26,635 bases of DNA from JBBDIP01 sp040880305 (GTDB lineage: Bacteria; Bacillota; Sulfobacillia; Fermentithermobacillales; Fermentithermobacillaceae): positions 1-26,635 of the forward strand of contig JBBDIP010000033.1 of the NCBI GenBank assembly GCA_040880305.1, given 5' to 3'. Position numbers and translations under genes: made by a program. Under the pieces are notes generated by a model. It made no database searches and was not told the origin of the DNA. It worked only from the letters and a program-made list of their open reading frames with translations. Within the stretch, counting starts at the first letter, position 1, and every line of letters begins with the position of its first letter. Positions 1-6,654 of this stretch are shown here, in pieces.

Positions 1-195
1 TACGCCGCCCGGCAGCTGGACCTTCTTCTCGGCCAGCGCCTGGCCTGTGACGGGCAACCGGGCAAGTTCCTTGCCATCCACTCTTACCACGGCGGTGAGA
101 TCCTGGTTGCCGCGGGGAACGACGTAGAAGCCGACCCAAAGTAGCAGGGCCAGCGCGACGGCGCAAGCTATAACGATGGCATCTCCCTTGGTCAA
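1..195 (-). CDS. NusG domain II-like (NusG_II/DUF1312) protein, N-terminal part
   Basis: Only the first 65 codons are inside the window; the gene runs off the left edge. Reading leftward from TTG at 195-193, preceded by a GAGGAGA ribosome binding site, the product has a short basic start (TKGD), one hydrophobic segment of about 20 residues (IVIACAVALALLLWVGFYVV), then a beta-rich part containing AVVRVDGKELARLPV and a LPGGV turn. One N-terminal membrane anchor followed by 'xxxVxVDGKxxxxxxL' is the usual form of the small NusG_II proteins of Bacillota, which are extracytoplasmic and of unknown function. The family call rests on this short pattern only. The codons before the TTG contain no better start. 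Confidence 0.6.
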   Translation of the reverse strand, partial: MTKGDAIVIACAVALALLLWVGFYVVPRGNQDLTAVVRVDGKELARLPVTGQALAEKKVQLPGGV

Positions 196-222
196 GCGCG
201 TCTCTCTCCTCTCACGTTCCCC

Positions 223-228
223 ATTATA
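223..228 (-). promoter_or_regulatory. Extended -10 promoter of the NusG_II gene
   Basis: On the minus strand the sequence TGCTATAAT is a perfect -10 hexamer (TATAAT) with the TG of an extended -10, about 28 bases before the TTG start. There is no good -35 at 17 bases. A perfect TTGACA lies at 261-256 but 27 bases away, too far for normal use, and its outer base coincides with the edge of the neighbouring insertion sequence. Confidence 0.6.
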
Positions 229-260
229 GCAGACCGCGCCGCTCCAAGCCGTCCGTGTCA

Positions 261-300
261 ACTCACATAAAAAGCTTACCCAAGACTGATGGCTCACTCA
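261..300. repeat. Left terminal inverted repeat of the IS
   Basis: It matches the complement of 1445-1483 in several blocks, the longest being the perfect ATGGCTCACTCA at 289-300. The ACTCA core occurs twice in the arm (261-265 and 296-300), as expected for two transposase contact sites. Confidence 0.75.
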
Positions 301-309
301 TTTAAGGAT

Positions 310-1416
310 CTAACCCAACGACCCGTCAGCTCCGGCGGCCACGAAGGTGTCTCGCAAGATTGTGTTCTTTGATGGCTCCTGAAGAAGCAATCGTTCTAAC
401 TGACGGTGAAGGGCAAGCGGATTAGTGTCTTGGACTTGAAGATTAAGAGCAGCCTCTGTGCTGGCGCTGAGGACACCGGCCTGCACCAGGCGTTCTAGAG
501 GGGCGCAGGCCGCGTCGTAGCGCTTGGATATGTGGGTGCCTTTTCTCTGTTTGTAAACGACCTTTCGCATGGGTAGAAACAGGTTGGCATATGTATCCAG
601 CAGTCCGTAGACTTGGTTTAACCACTCGACGGCCTCGGGTGTGTCAAAGCGTTCATACCCTACGATTTCCCTGACATACTGCCTGTTCTTCTGCTCTACA
701 TGAGCATTGTCGTTCTTGTGGTACGGGCGGCCGCGAGTGAAAGAAAGGCCATTTTGGCGACAAAAGCGGAGCAACTGGTCACTCAAGAACTCAGAGCCGT
801 TATCAGAGTGAAGGCCCCAAGGATGAAATGGCCATTGATTGATGATATCACCGAGTTCCCTATGGACGCCGGCCTGACCACGCCCGAGGACAGCGCGTCG
901 ACGACTGAACCCGCTGACGATGTCAACCACGGACAGTGTGTAGGCGAAGTGGCCCAGGGAGGACCCCCCATTATGTTCAACCAGGTCTATCTCAAGTGCT
1001 CCGGGCTTGTCCTCGTTCCATGCATAACATTCAATGGGGATCTCCGAACAGCTTATCCGGGACAACTGCTCAGCAACCTCTTGACCAAAAGCAATCTCTC
1101 GGTACTTCTTGAGCAGTTCAGCAGTATGACACAGGACGGGATGAAGTCGCTCAGCACATGGATAATCAAGTGCCTCCCAGACAGTCTGGATGGTTGGAAG
1201 CGCCTCTGAATACTGGACAGGCCGGTGCCTTTTGAGCGAGACTGTACGAGAAGGCTCAACGCCATTCAGTGCTTGGATGGCGTACTTGCGATGGTACTCA
1301 AGGACTTCAACAACCTCGTCGATTATGCCGCTCTTTGCTGTCTTCGACTTCGTCTCCTGGTAGCGTCGACGCATTGTGCCTATGTATTCCTTGCGACTCT
1401 GCAGCGACATGCCCAC
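310..1416 (-). CDS. DDE transposase (integrase-core family)
   Basis: The 368-aa product catalyses cutting and joining of the surrounding IS. An N-terminal helical region with the YHRKYAIQALN motif, typical of the 'YHRKYAxxLL' DNA-binding part of this transposase group, is followed by an rve/integrase core. The catalytic triad is visible: D144 in LEIDLVEHNGG, D205 in LHSDNGSEF and E241 in NDNAHVEQKN, with exactly 35 residues between the second D and the E. The reading frame is complete, so it may be active. Start is GTG at 1416-1414 with AAGGGA six bases before it; an in-frame ATG at 1410-1408 is the alternative. The closest named family cannot be fixed by eye (ISNCY/IS1202-like or IS481-like). 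Confidence 0.88.
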   Translation of the reverse strand: MGMSLQSRKEYIGTMRRRYQETKSKTAKSGIIDEVVEVLEYHRKYAIQALNGVEPSRTVSLKRHRPVQYSEALPTIQTVWEALDYPCAERLHPVLCHTAELLKKYREIAFGQEVAEQLSRISCSEIPIECYAWNEDKPGALEIDLVEHNGGSSLGHFAYTLSVVDIVSGFSRRRAVLGRGQAGVHRELGDIINQWPFHPWGLHSDNGSEFLSDQLLRFCRQNGLSFTRGRPYHKNDNAHVEQKNRQYVREIVGYERFDTPEAVEWLNQVYGLLDTYANLFLPMRKVVYKQRKGTHISKRYDAACAPLERLVQAGVLSASTEAALNLQVQDTNPLALHRQLERLLLQEPSKNTILRDTFVAAGADGSLG

Positions 1417-1423
1417 AACACAT

Positions 1424-1483
1424 CCCTTCGGTAAGGTTTTTGCGTGAGTGAGCCATTTCCCTTCGGTAAGATCTTATCTGAGT
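1424..1483. repeat. Right terminal repeat region of the IS
   Basis: This end holds the inverted partner of the left arm (1445-1483). It also contains a directly repeated unit of about 28 bases: CCCTTCGGTAAG followed by a T-rich stretch and (G)TGAGTGA occurs at 1424-1451 and again from 1460 to about 1484. The nested direct repeat makes the right end longer than the left. Confidence 0.7.
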
Positions 1484-1495
1484 GATCGCGCCGTC

Positions 1496-1524
1496 TTGAA
1501 ACGCGCGCTACCTAGGTGTATACT
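1496..1524 (+). promoter_or_regulatory. Sigma-A promoter of the four-gene membrane operon
   Basis: TTGAAA at 1496-1501, a 17-base spacer, and TATACT at 1519-1524 make a near-consensus vegetative promoter. It lies just outside the IS, and leaves an untranslated leader of about 120 bases before the first gene at 1650. No obvious operator or riboswitch was recognised in the leader. Confidence 0.8.
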
Positions 1525-1649
1525 GAAAGTTTAGATTAGGTGGAGTGCCGATCTGAAGGAATTCATTCCGTTCCCTAGAATATAAATCTTAGCAAGGCAC
1601 GGAACACTGATCCTTCCGCGCCAACAACCACAAGTTAGGAGGTGAAAAG

Positions 1650-2483
1650 ATGTTAGAGTTTCTTCTTGCCGCTGCCGCTCCCAAACCGCCCAAATGGGGT
1701 ATCTTCGTTACGGTGGACAATGCGGTCTTTGCGGTCATCTGGGCCCTCGTTACCATCATCCTGGTGTACGTGATGATTGGGAGAGCCAAGCGTGGTCAGA
1801 AAATCCCCGAAATCCGCAAGATCTCCGGGATCGACGCGTTTGGAGAGGCCATCGGTCGCGCCACTGAAATGGGCAAGCCGGTCCACATGACCGACTACAG
1901 CACCAGCCTTGGCGACGACGCCACGTTCGCGTACTGGTCCTTCTTGGCCTACATCGCCAAGACGTGCGCGGCGTACGACACCAGATTCCTGGTTACTGAC
2001 GCCAACTATCTGGTTAACGTCGTGAACCAAGAGATCGTGAAACAGGCGTACCTCGAAGCCGGAAAGCCCGACTCGTACGTTCAGGACGACGTCAGGTTCA
2101 TCGCGGGTTCCCAGTTCGCGTGGGCCATGGGTGTAGCCGGCATTATCGGTCGTGAGAGACCTGCGGCGCAGTTCCTGATCGGTTACTTCTACGCTGAGTC
2201 TCTGATCCTGGCCGAAGCCGGAAACCTGGTAGGAGCGATCCAGGTCGCGGCCGCCAGCTCGCCCGCACAGATCCCGTTCTTCGTCGCGGCGTGCGACTAC
2301 ACCATGATTGGTGAAGAGCTGTTCGCAGGCGCCGCCTACATCTCCAAGGATCCGGTCATTACCGGCACAGTGGTCGCTCAGGACGTCCTCCGGTTCGCCC
2401 TGTACGCGATCATCCTCACGGGCGCCATCATTGACATTGTGTCGCCCAAGTCCAACGTCATCAAGAACATCCTGAAGTTCTAG
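1650..2483 (+). CDS. Membrane protein, DUF6754-like (operon protein 1)
   Basis: This 277-aa protein has one clear transmembrane segment at about residues 23-44, followed by a basic stretch (RAKRGQK), which predicts that the following domain is cytoplasmic. Residues about 50-235 form a mixed alpha/beta domain with conserved-looking patches (IRKISGIDAFGEAIGRA, VHMTDYSTSLGDDA, FLVTDANY), and a second hydrophobic segment lies at about 247-266. The start is ATG after TTAGGAGGTGAAAAG. The pattern fits the uncharacterised DUF6754 family as I remember it; no enzymatic motif is visible. It begins an operon with three more membrane proteins and shares a layout and a weak sequence pattern (SSPAQIP / GSPGIP, then a D...G-E/D block) with the third gene, suggesting the two are distant paralogs. 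Function unknown. Confidence 0.85.
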   Translation: MLEFLLAAAAPKPPKWGIFVTVDNAVFAVIWALVTIILVYVMIGRAKRGQKIPEIRKISGIDAFGEAIGRATEMGKPVHMTDYSTSLGDDATFAYWSFLAYIAKTCAAYDTRFLVTDANYLVNVVNQEIVKQAYLEAGKPDSYVQDDVRFIAGSQFAWAMGVAGIIGRERPAAQFLIGYFYAESLILAEAGNLVGAIQVAAASSPAQIPFFVAACDYTMIGEELFAGAAYISKDPVITGTVVAQDVLRFALYAIILTGAIIDIVSPKSNVIKNILKF

Positions 2484-2526
2484 GAGTCCTTTTGCCGGAC
2501 AAATGGCCGGAAGGAGGTGTACTTTC

Positions 2527-3180
2527 GTGAAAAAAGAGATTCCGTTCATAATCACCCTGCTGTTCGCCGCCTGGAGGTTCGGTCTGGAGTCCTTGGACTA
2601 CCTCTACAACTACAAACTCGCGTCGGGGGACCTGCTTCGCAATGCTTCGGCCTACGCCATGACGTTCATGGTCTGCGGCTCGATCTTGCTTGGGTTCCTG
2701 AACCTAGTCCGAATCCACGGCAACAACATCCGCAGGAAGCGCGCCAACTGGGTGTTTAGCATCTACCTGCTTGTGCTAATGGTGTTCCAGACAGTTGTCG
2801 GCATAGCCACGAGCCAGACCGGTGCCACCTACACGTGGCTCTATAAGGCGGCGTACCTGCCTCTGGACGCCACTATGTTCTCGCTTCTTGCTTTCTACAT
2901 CGCTTCAGCGGCATACCGCGCGTTCCGCGTTCGCAACGTTGACGCCGCGGTCATGCTGGTGGTCGCTTTCCTAGTCATGCTGGGTAACGTGCCCATTGGC
3001 CAGGCATTGTGGGGACGCACGGCCTTCCTGGGAGGTTTTGAGGGCGTGAAGAACTGGATCCTCCGGGTGCCCAACGCGGCGGGAAACAGGGCTCTGACCC
3101 TTGGCATCTTCCTCGGCACGATGGCCACCCAGAGCAGGATGCTTCTGGGCATCGAGAGGCGTCACCTTGGTTCAGACTAG
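2527..3180 (+). CDS. Polytopic membrane protein of unknown function (operon protein 2)
   Basis: Start is GTG at 2527, chosen because AAGGAGGTG ends seven bases before it; the ATG at 2503 lies upstream of that site. The 217-aa product has about five to six hydrophobic stretches, including IIIT-like residues 6-17, AYAMTFMVCGSILLGFLNLV, WVFSIYLLVLMVFQTVVGI, ATMFSLLAFYIASAAY and AAVMLVVAFLVMLGNV. Positive loops (HGNNIRRKR, RAFRVRN) mark cytoplasmic sides. I do not recognise a family. It lies 43 bases after gene 1 and 39 before gene 3, so it is almost surely co-transcribed, and it probably forms the membrane partner of a soluble-domain protein in the same operon. Confidence 0.85.
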   Translation: MKKEIPFIITLLFAAWRFGLESLDYLYNYKLASGDLLRNASAYAMTFMVCGSILLGFLNLVRIHGNNIRRKRANWVFSIYLLVLMVFQTVVGIATSQTGATYTWLYKAAYLPLDATMFSLLAFYIASAAYRAFRVRNVDAAVMLVVAFLVMLGNVPIGQALWGRTAFLGGFEGVKNWILRVPNAAGNRALTLGIFLGTMATQSRMLLGIERRHLGSD

Positions 3181-3219
3181 GCGCTTACCTTTCATCCTGG
3201 TCGAAAGGAGGGAACACAA

Positions 3220-4074
3220 GTGAAATTCTTCGAACGGTTCGATCAGATAGATCCTAGGATCATATACCTGCTGATGGCGGTCATGATGGTCTTCCCGGTG
3301 CTCAAGCCCATCGGTATGCCCATCAGCATTGACCCGCAGCTTACCCAGCCGGTCTTTGACTGGGTCGAAGGTCTGAGCGCAGGCGACATCGTTATCTTCG
3401 ATGCCGCTTACGGCGGCGGTTCGGACGCTGAGCTTGGCCCGCAGCTCAAAGCGTGGTTCTACCACTGCATGAGGAAGGGCGTCAAGGTGGTCGGCGTTGC
3501 CCAGTGGGAAGCCGGCTCGGCCCTTGCCTACGTCACTCTGAAGGAGACCGCAGCTGCCTGCGAGGCAGCGGGCATAGTGTCCAAGGAGGGGACGGACTGG
3601 GCCATGGTGGGTTACAAGGGAGGCGGACAGACCGTCTTCCGGGCCATGCAGGATGACTTCTGGAAGGCCTGCGGAAACACGGATTGGAATAAGAACGATT
3701 TCAGCACGGTCCCTCTTCTGGCTCAAGTGAAGCAGTGGAACAATGAGACCGTTGAGGGAATCCTCTGCTTCTCGGCTGGTAGCCCCGGCATCCCCACCTA
3801 CACCACTTACTTCCCGGATCAGAAACTCTTCGTAGGTGATGTGGCGGTTCAGGTCGCCGGTACCAGCAACCTGCTCAGGTCCGGGCAGGTGAAAGGCATC
3901 CTCCCCGGCCTCGCCGGCGCAGCTCAGTATGAGAAGTTGATCGGCGTCCCCGGTCTGGGCGTCAAACTGATGGATGCGCAGTCCCTGGGGCACCTCTGGG
4001 TGATCGCCCTGGTCATCCTGGGCAACATTGGATACCGCCTGAAGACGAAATCCGGCAAGAAGCACGGTGTGTGA
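3220..4074 (+). CDS. Bitopic membrane protein with alpha/beta domain (operon protein 3)
   Basis: The 284-aa product starts at GTG after AAAGGAGGGAACACAA. A hydrophobic segment at about residues 14-32 is followed by an alpha/beta domain at 40-255 with alternating strands and helices (GDIVIFDAAYGGG, GVKVVGVAQWEAGS, DWAMVGYKGGG, GILCFSAGSPGIP, KLFVGDVAVQVAGTS), and a C-terminal membrane segment at about 256-276 with a basic tail (RLKTKSGKKHG). The strand-plus-glycine pattern resembles a Rossmann-like fold but no nucleotide-binding signature is certain. Its architecture copies that of operon protein 1, so a heteromeric pair is a reasonable inference. Not assigned to a known functional family. Confidence 0.85.
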   Translation: MKFFERFDQIDPRIIYLLMAVMMVFPVLKPIGMPISIDPQLTQPVFDWVEGLSAGDIVIFDAAYGGGSDAELGPQLKAWFYHCMRKGVKVVGVAQWEAGSALAYVTLKETAAACEAAGIVSKEGTDWAMVGYKGGGQTVFRAMQDDFWKACGNTDWNKNDFSTVPLLAQVKQWNNETVEGILCFSAGSPGIPTYTTYFPDQKLFVGDVAVQVAGTSNLLRSGQVKGILPGLAGAAQYEKLIGVPGLGVKLMDAQSLGHLWVIALVILGNIGYRLKTKSGKKHGV

Positions 4075-4107
4075 TCCGACCTGTACTCATAAGGAGGTGA
4101 AATCGGA

Positions 4108-4710
4108 ATGTCTCCCACACAGATCTGGGTCGCTGCACTGCTGACTCTTGCGTGCTACAGTTACCTGTACAAGGAGAACGTGTTTTTCCGTCTAGCGGAA
4201 CACACGATGATCCCGATCGCTGTGGCTCACGCCATAGTAACGAACTACCACAGCACCTTCCTGCCTTACCTGAACACGTATGTCAAGAAACAGGGCTGGT
4301 GGTGGATGTGGATCTTCTACGGCCTCGGCGTCCTCTTCTACACGAGGCTCTTGCCGGCGAAGTATTCCTGGATAGCCAGATATCCTATCTCGGTTACCGT
4401 CGGGTGGACTCTTGGCTACTATTTCAGCATCGCGCCTCGTCCGTATCTGGTGCAGATGATTGATGCTATCAGGGCTTTGTCGGTGTTCGAGAACCTCCTG
4501 TTCTTCCTCATGTTCGCGACCGCCATGATGTACTTCTTCTTCACGATCACGAGTAAGTCCAAATTCGTGACGACGGCGGGGCAATGGGGTCGGTGGATCC
4601 TCATGATAGGCTTTGGCGCCAGTTTTGGGAACACAGTCCAGGGACGTATCTCATTGTTCCTTGGAAGGCTGTCTTTCCTGTTGACGCAGTGGATGAAGAT
4701 CAAGATATAG
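4108..4710 (+). CDS. Polytopic membrane protein of unknown function (operon protein 4)
   Basis: The 200-aa product starts at ATG after AAGGAGGTGAAATCGGA. It has about six hydrophobic stretches, among them IWVAALLTLACYSYLY, HTMIPIAVAHAIVTNY, WWWMWIFYGLGVLFYT, FENLLFFLMFATAMMYFFFT and WILMIGFGASFGNTV, and a short basic C-terminus (KIKI). It is rich in aromatic residues. No family recognised. It closes the operon: a long palindrome follows 22 bases after the stop. Like protein 2 it follows a bitopic protein, so the operon reads as two bitopic/polytopic pairs. Confidence 0.85.
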   Translation: MSPTQIWVAALLTLACYSYLYKENVFFRLAEHTMIPIAVAHAIVTNYHSTFLPYLNTYVKKQGWWWMWIFYGLGVLFYTRLLPAKYSWIARYPISVTVGWTLGYYFSIAPRPYLVQMIDAIRALSVFENLLFFLMFATAMMYFFFTITSKSKFVTTAGQWGRWILMIGFGASFGNTVQGRISLFLGRLSFLLTQWMKIKI

Positions 4711-4731
4711 AGACACTTGCTGCGCACTCGC

Positions 4732-4758
4732 GAAGGGCCCGGCCTGGCCGGGCCCTTC
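4732..4758. terminator. Bidirectional transcription terminator or barrier between convergent genes
   Basis: A perfect 13-base inverted repeat (4732-4744 against 4746-4758, arm GAAGGGCCCGGCC) lies between the stop of the membrane operon and the stop of the leftward Nudix gene. No T tract follows on either strand, so it is not a textbook intrinsic terminator, but its position between converging genes and its stability make this the likely job. Confidence 0.6.
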
Positions 4759-4772
4759 AACTATCTCCACTT

Positions 4773-5396
4773 CTAGATCATGGACTCCAGCACCAGCGAA
4801 GACCAGGTCTCGAAGTCGCTGAGCATAGGGAGCTTGGCGAGCTCCACCCACGCGCCCATCATCTTGTCGGTCTCTCGCACCGCGAGGAGCGGAGCGGGAA
4901 GGGCCACCACCGAGACCACGCCAAGGTGCACCTGACCCACCGGGTTCCTGTCGTCATTGAGGAGCCCCAGTATCGAGAAAGCGGGGTTTCCCGCCAGCGA
5001 CACCTCTTCTTTGATTTCGCGGGCGGTGTTGGCGGCGACCAACTCCTTGACGTCGGTGACCCGCCGCTTCCCCGGCCAATCAATGCCTGCCACAGGGTTC
5101 ATGTGTCCCCCGACCCCTATCGAGAGCAGGCCGCGGAGCCTTGACTCGCTCTGGGTCGAAAGGCGTTTCATAACGAACACCCTCTTCTCAGACACAAACA
5201 ACGTGTAGGAGATGAGCTGCTTTGTCGAGTTGTCACTTTCGAGTTCGGGGCGGGGCCTGAAGGATGATTTCCTGGCCAGCGTCCTCCAGATGTCGGGCGT
5301 CTCCTTGCGCAGCCCGCGCCACTCTCCCACGGCGTCGTAAAGGTCCTTGGTGGGGATGGATAGCACTAGTTCGTAGGGAAAAGCGGTGGATGGCAC
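4773..5396 (-). CDS. Divergent Nudix-family hydrolase
   Basis: Nudix enzymes hydrolyse nucleoside diphosphates linked to another group. In this 207-aa protein the second half of the Nudix box is exact: E118, seven residues, then R126 E127 I128 x E130 E131 and a hydrophobic residue at 134. The first half is unusual: a GVGGHMNP motif at 94-101 is separated from E118 by an insertion (AGIDWPGKRRVTDV) instead of the normal five residues after G. An N-terminal part of about 60 residues precedes the fold. It starts with GTG directly after the TAA stop of the upstream gene, so translation is coupled. Substrate unknown. Confidence 0.75.
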   Translation of the reverse strand: MPSTAFPYELVLSIPTKDLYDAVGEWRGLRKETPDIWRTLARKSSFRPRPELESDNSTKQLISYTLFVSEKRVFVMKRLSTQSESRLRGLLSIGVGGHMNPVAGIDWPGKRRVTDVKELVAANTAREIKEEVSLAGNPAFSILGLLNDDRNPVGQVHLGVVSVVALPAPLLAVRETDKMMGAWVELAKLPMLSDFETWSSLVLESMI

Positions 5397-5843
5397 TTAG
5401 GACGGGACCCCTCTTTCGGTTACGAGGTACTTGACTACGTCCAGGTCTCTGGTCATGACCTGTTCGTTGCACGCCACGGTGAATGTGTAACTGCGGTGAA
5501 GCTCCAAGAGCTGCCGAAAGGCCTTGACTTGCTCCAAAGTCACCTTCTCAGCCACGTAAAACCCGCAAGTGTAGTGTCTGGGGTCATGCTTCGCCATGAT
5601 CTCGCAGATGATGTCGCCGCCGCTTGCGGGAGAGCCGAGGAAACTCACTTTTATATTGGTGTCGCCCATGAACACCGGCTTGGCCTCGCCCATCTTGAGC
5701 GGGCACGTGCCGTTTTGCAGAGAGGTAAGCAATCTTACTGCGGACTTTGCTTCCGCTTCGTCCGCGTAGTTGACTGCGATAACCGGGGCGGGAAAGGGGT
5801 CGTCAGGAGAGAACTGGAGGCCACCGACAATGATGCGGCTCAT
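5397..5843 (-). CDS. Uncharacterised 148-aa protein, partner gene of the Nudix hydrolase
   Basis: I do not recognise this protein. The start ATG at 5843-5841 is chosen because GGAGGAGG lies six bases before it; a longer frame to 5873 has no such site. The product is soluble, without signal or membrane segment, starts MSRIIVGGLQFSPDD and contains three scattered cysteines. Predicted alternation of short strands (PVIAVNYAD, NIKVSFLG, HYTCGFYVAEKV, TFTVACNEQ) and helices suggests a compact alpha/beta fold. Its stop touches the start of the Nudix gene, so the two work from one transcript, reading toward the membrane operon. Confidence 0.7.
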   Translation of the reverse strand: MSRIIVGGLQFSPDDPFPAPVIAVNYADEAEAKSAVRLLTSLQNGTCPLKMGEAKPVFMGDTNIKVSFLGSPASGGDIICEIMAKHDPRHYTCGFYVAEKVTLEQVKAFRQLLELHRSYTFTVACNEQVMTRDLDVVKYLVTERGVPS

Positions 5844-5931
5844 CCCCTGCCTCCTCCCTCGTAGCGTCCACAAATACTATCATATCTTCCATGTAATCAT
5901 AATAACTTTTCCTAAAGCGAGGTGGCATCCC

Positions 5932-6651
5932 ATGGCCTGGAAGAACGATGTAAGGGAAAGGACCAGGGAGTGGGCGCGCCCCATTAGAGGGCTTCCGCTT
6001 CCCGTCAACGTGCCCTTGTGGCTCCGGCAGACAGTCGCATGCATGTTCGTCTTCTGCCTGGTGTATGGCGCCGCCAGTGCGCAGACGGGGCTAGCCATCG
6101 ACGTTGCCGCGCTCGCGAGGGATACGGTCCAAAAGGACCTCTCATACGCGGAAGCAAAAGCGTGGGCGCTGGCGATCCCGGGCGGCGTGAAGCGCTTGGT
6201 CTCGCTTGATATCCGCAGCTTTTGGTCTCGGACAGTGAGCGGGAGCAAGACTGAGCTGGCGTGGCCCGCGTCGGGTCAGGTTACATCCTACTTCGGCTGG
6301 CGTCCGAACCCCGATTCGACCGGTATGTCGTTGCACCAGGGGATCGACATCGACGCCCCCAAGGGGACAAAGGTGGCTTGCGCCCTCGACGGGGTGATCG
6401 CCAGCGTGCGGACCTCGCCCGAGTATGGACTTGTGGTGGAAGTAGAGCACGCAGGCGGGTTGTCATCGGTCTATGGGCACCTTGACTCATCGGCGGTCAG
6501 TGAGGACCAGAAGGTGCAAAGGGGCGATGCCCTGGGCACTGTCGGCGACAGCGGCAACGCCACAGGGCCCCACCTGCACTTCGAACTCAGGAAGGACGGC
6601 CTTGAGGTCGACCCCATGACTATCTTGCCTCCTCTGGCCAAAGGGCCGTAG
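5932..6651 (+). CDS. spoIVFA: Stage IV sporulation protein FA-like, M23 (LytM) domain
   Basis: SpoIVFA sits in the outer forespore membrane and tethers and inhibits the protease SpoIVFB. The 239-aa product starts at ATG 5932 after GAGGTGG; the longer frame from 5770 would overlap the divergent gene. A basic N-terminus is followed by one membrane segment (about 31-50), a linker, and an M23 domain at about 112-230 (SGQVTSYFGWRPNP, then LHQGIDIDAPKGT, then GPHLHFELR). The metal ligands H135, D139, H214 and H216 all appear present, so the domain may be catalytic, unlike a degenerate scaffold. The call rests on the gene lying three bases before spoIVFB and upstream of rplU-prp-rpmA-obg, as in Bacillus. 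A CATAATAA element at 5899-5906 could be part of a sigma-E type -10, but this is weak. Confidence 0.8.
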   Translation: MAWKNDVRERTREWARPIRGLPLPVNVPLWLRQTVACMFVFCLVYGAASAQTGLAIDVAALARDTVQKDLSYAEAKAWALAIPGGVKRLVSLDIRSFWSRTVSGSKTELAWPASGQVTSYFGWRPNPDSTGMSLHQGIDIDAPKGTKVACALDGVIASVRTSPEYGLVVEVEHAGGLSSVYGHLDSSAVSEDQKVQRGDALGTVGDSGNATGPHLHFELRKDGLEVDPMTILPPLAKGP

Positions 6652-6654
6652 AGC

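Larger units (their letters stand above)
261..1483 (-). mobile_element. Insertion sequence, about 1.22 kb, one transposase, imperfect terminal inverted repeats
   Basis: The ends are set by an imperfect inverted repeat of about 40 bases: 261-300 against the complement of 1445-1483. Matching blocks are ACTCA(C/G)ATAA at the tips, TTACC, AAG, and a perfect 12-base ATGGCTCACTCA (289-300 against 1456-1445). The single gene inside is an integrase-fold DDE transposase with intact catalytic residues. No convincing target-site duplication was found around these ends, so the exact outer bases are uncertain by a few nucleotides. The element lies between the promoter of the NusG_II gene and the promoter of the four-gene membrane operon. 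Family is best given as an integrase-core IS (ISNCY- or IS481-like). Confidence 0.8.

Noticed and set aside
700..1209. Rightward frame of 169 codons inside the IS
   Set aside because: It is antisense to the transposase catalytic core, which has an intact DDE triad.
1653..2555. Long leftward frame (300 codons) opposite operon gene 1
   Set aside because: It mirrors a better gene on the plus strand with a perfect ribosome binding site and membrane segments; the antisense product is charged low-complexity sequence from high third-position GC.
3172..4065. Leftward frame of 297 codons opposite operon gene 3
   Set aside because: Same reason; no ribosome binding site and no protein-like pattern.
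4584..5144. Rightward frame of 186 codons across the end of operon gene 4 and the Nudix gene
   Set aside because: It crosses the palindrome and two real genes; no ribosome binding site.
5898..5906. Possible sigma-E promoter (CATAATAA) before spoIVFA
   Set aside because: No -35 at the right distance; kept only as a note with the gene.
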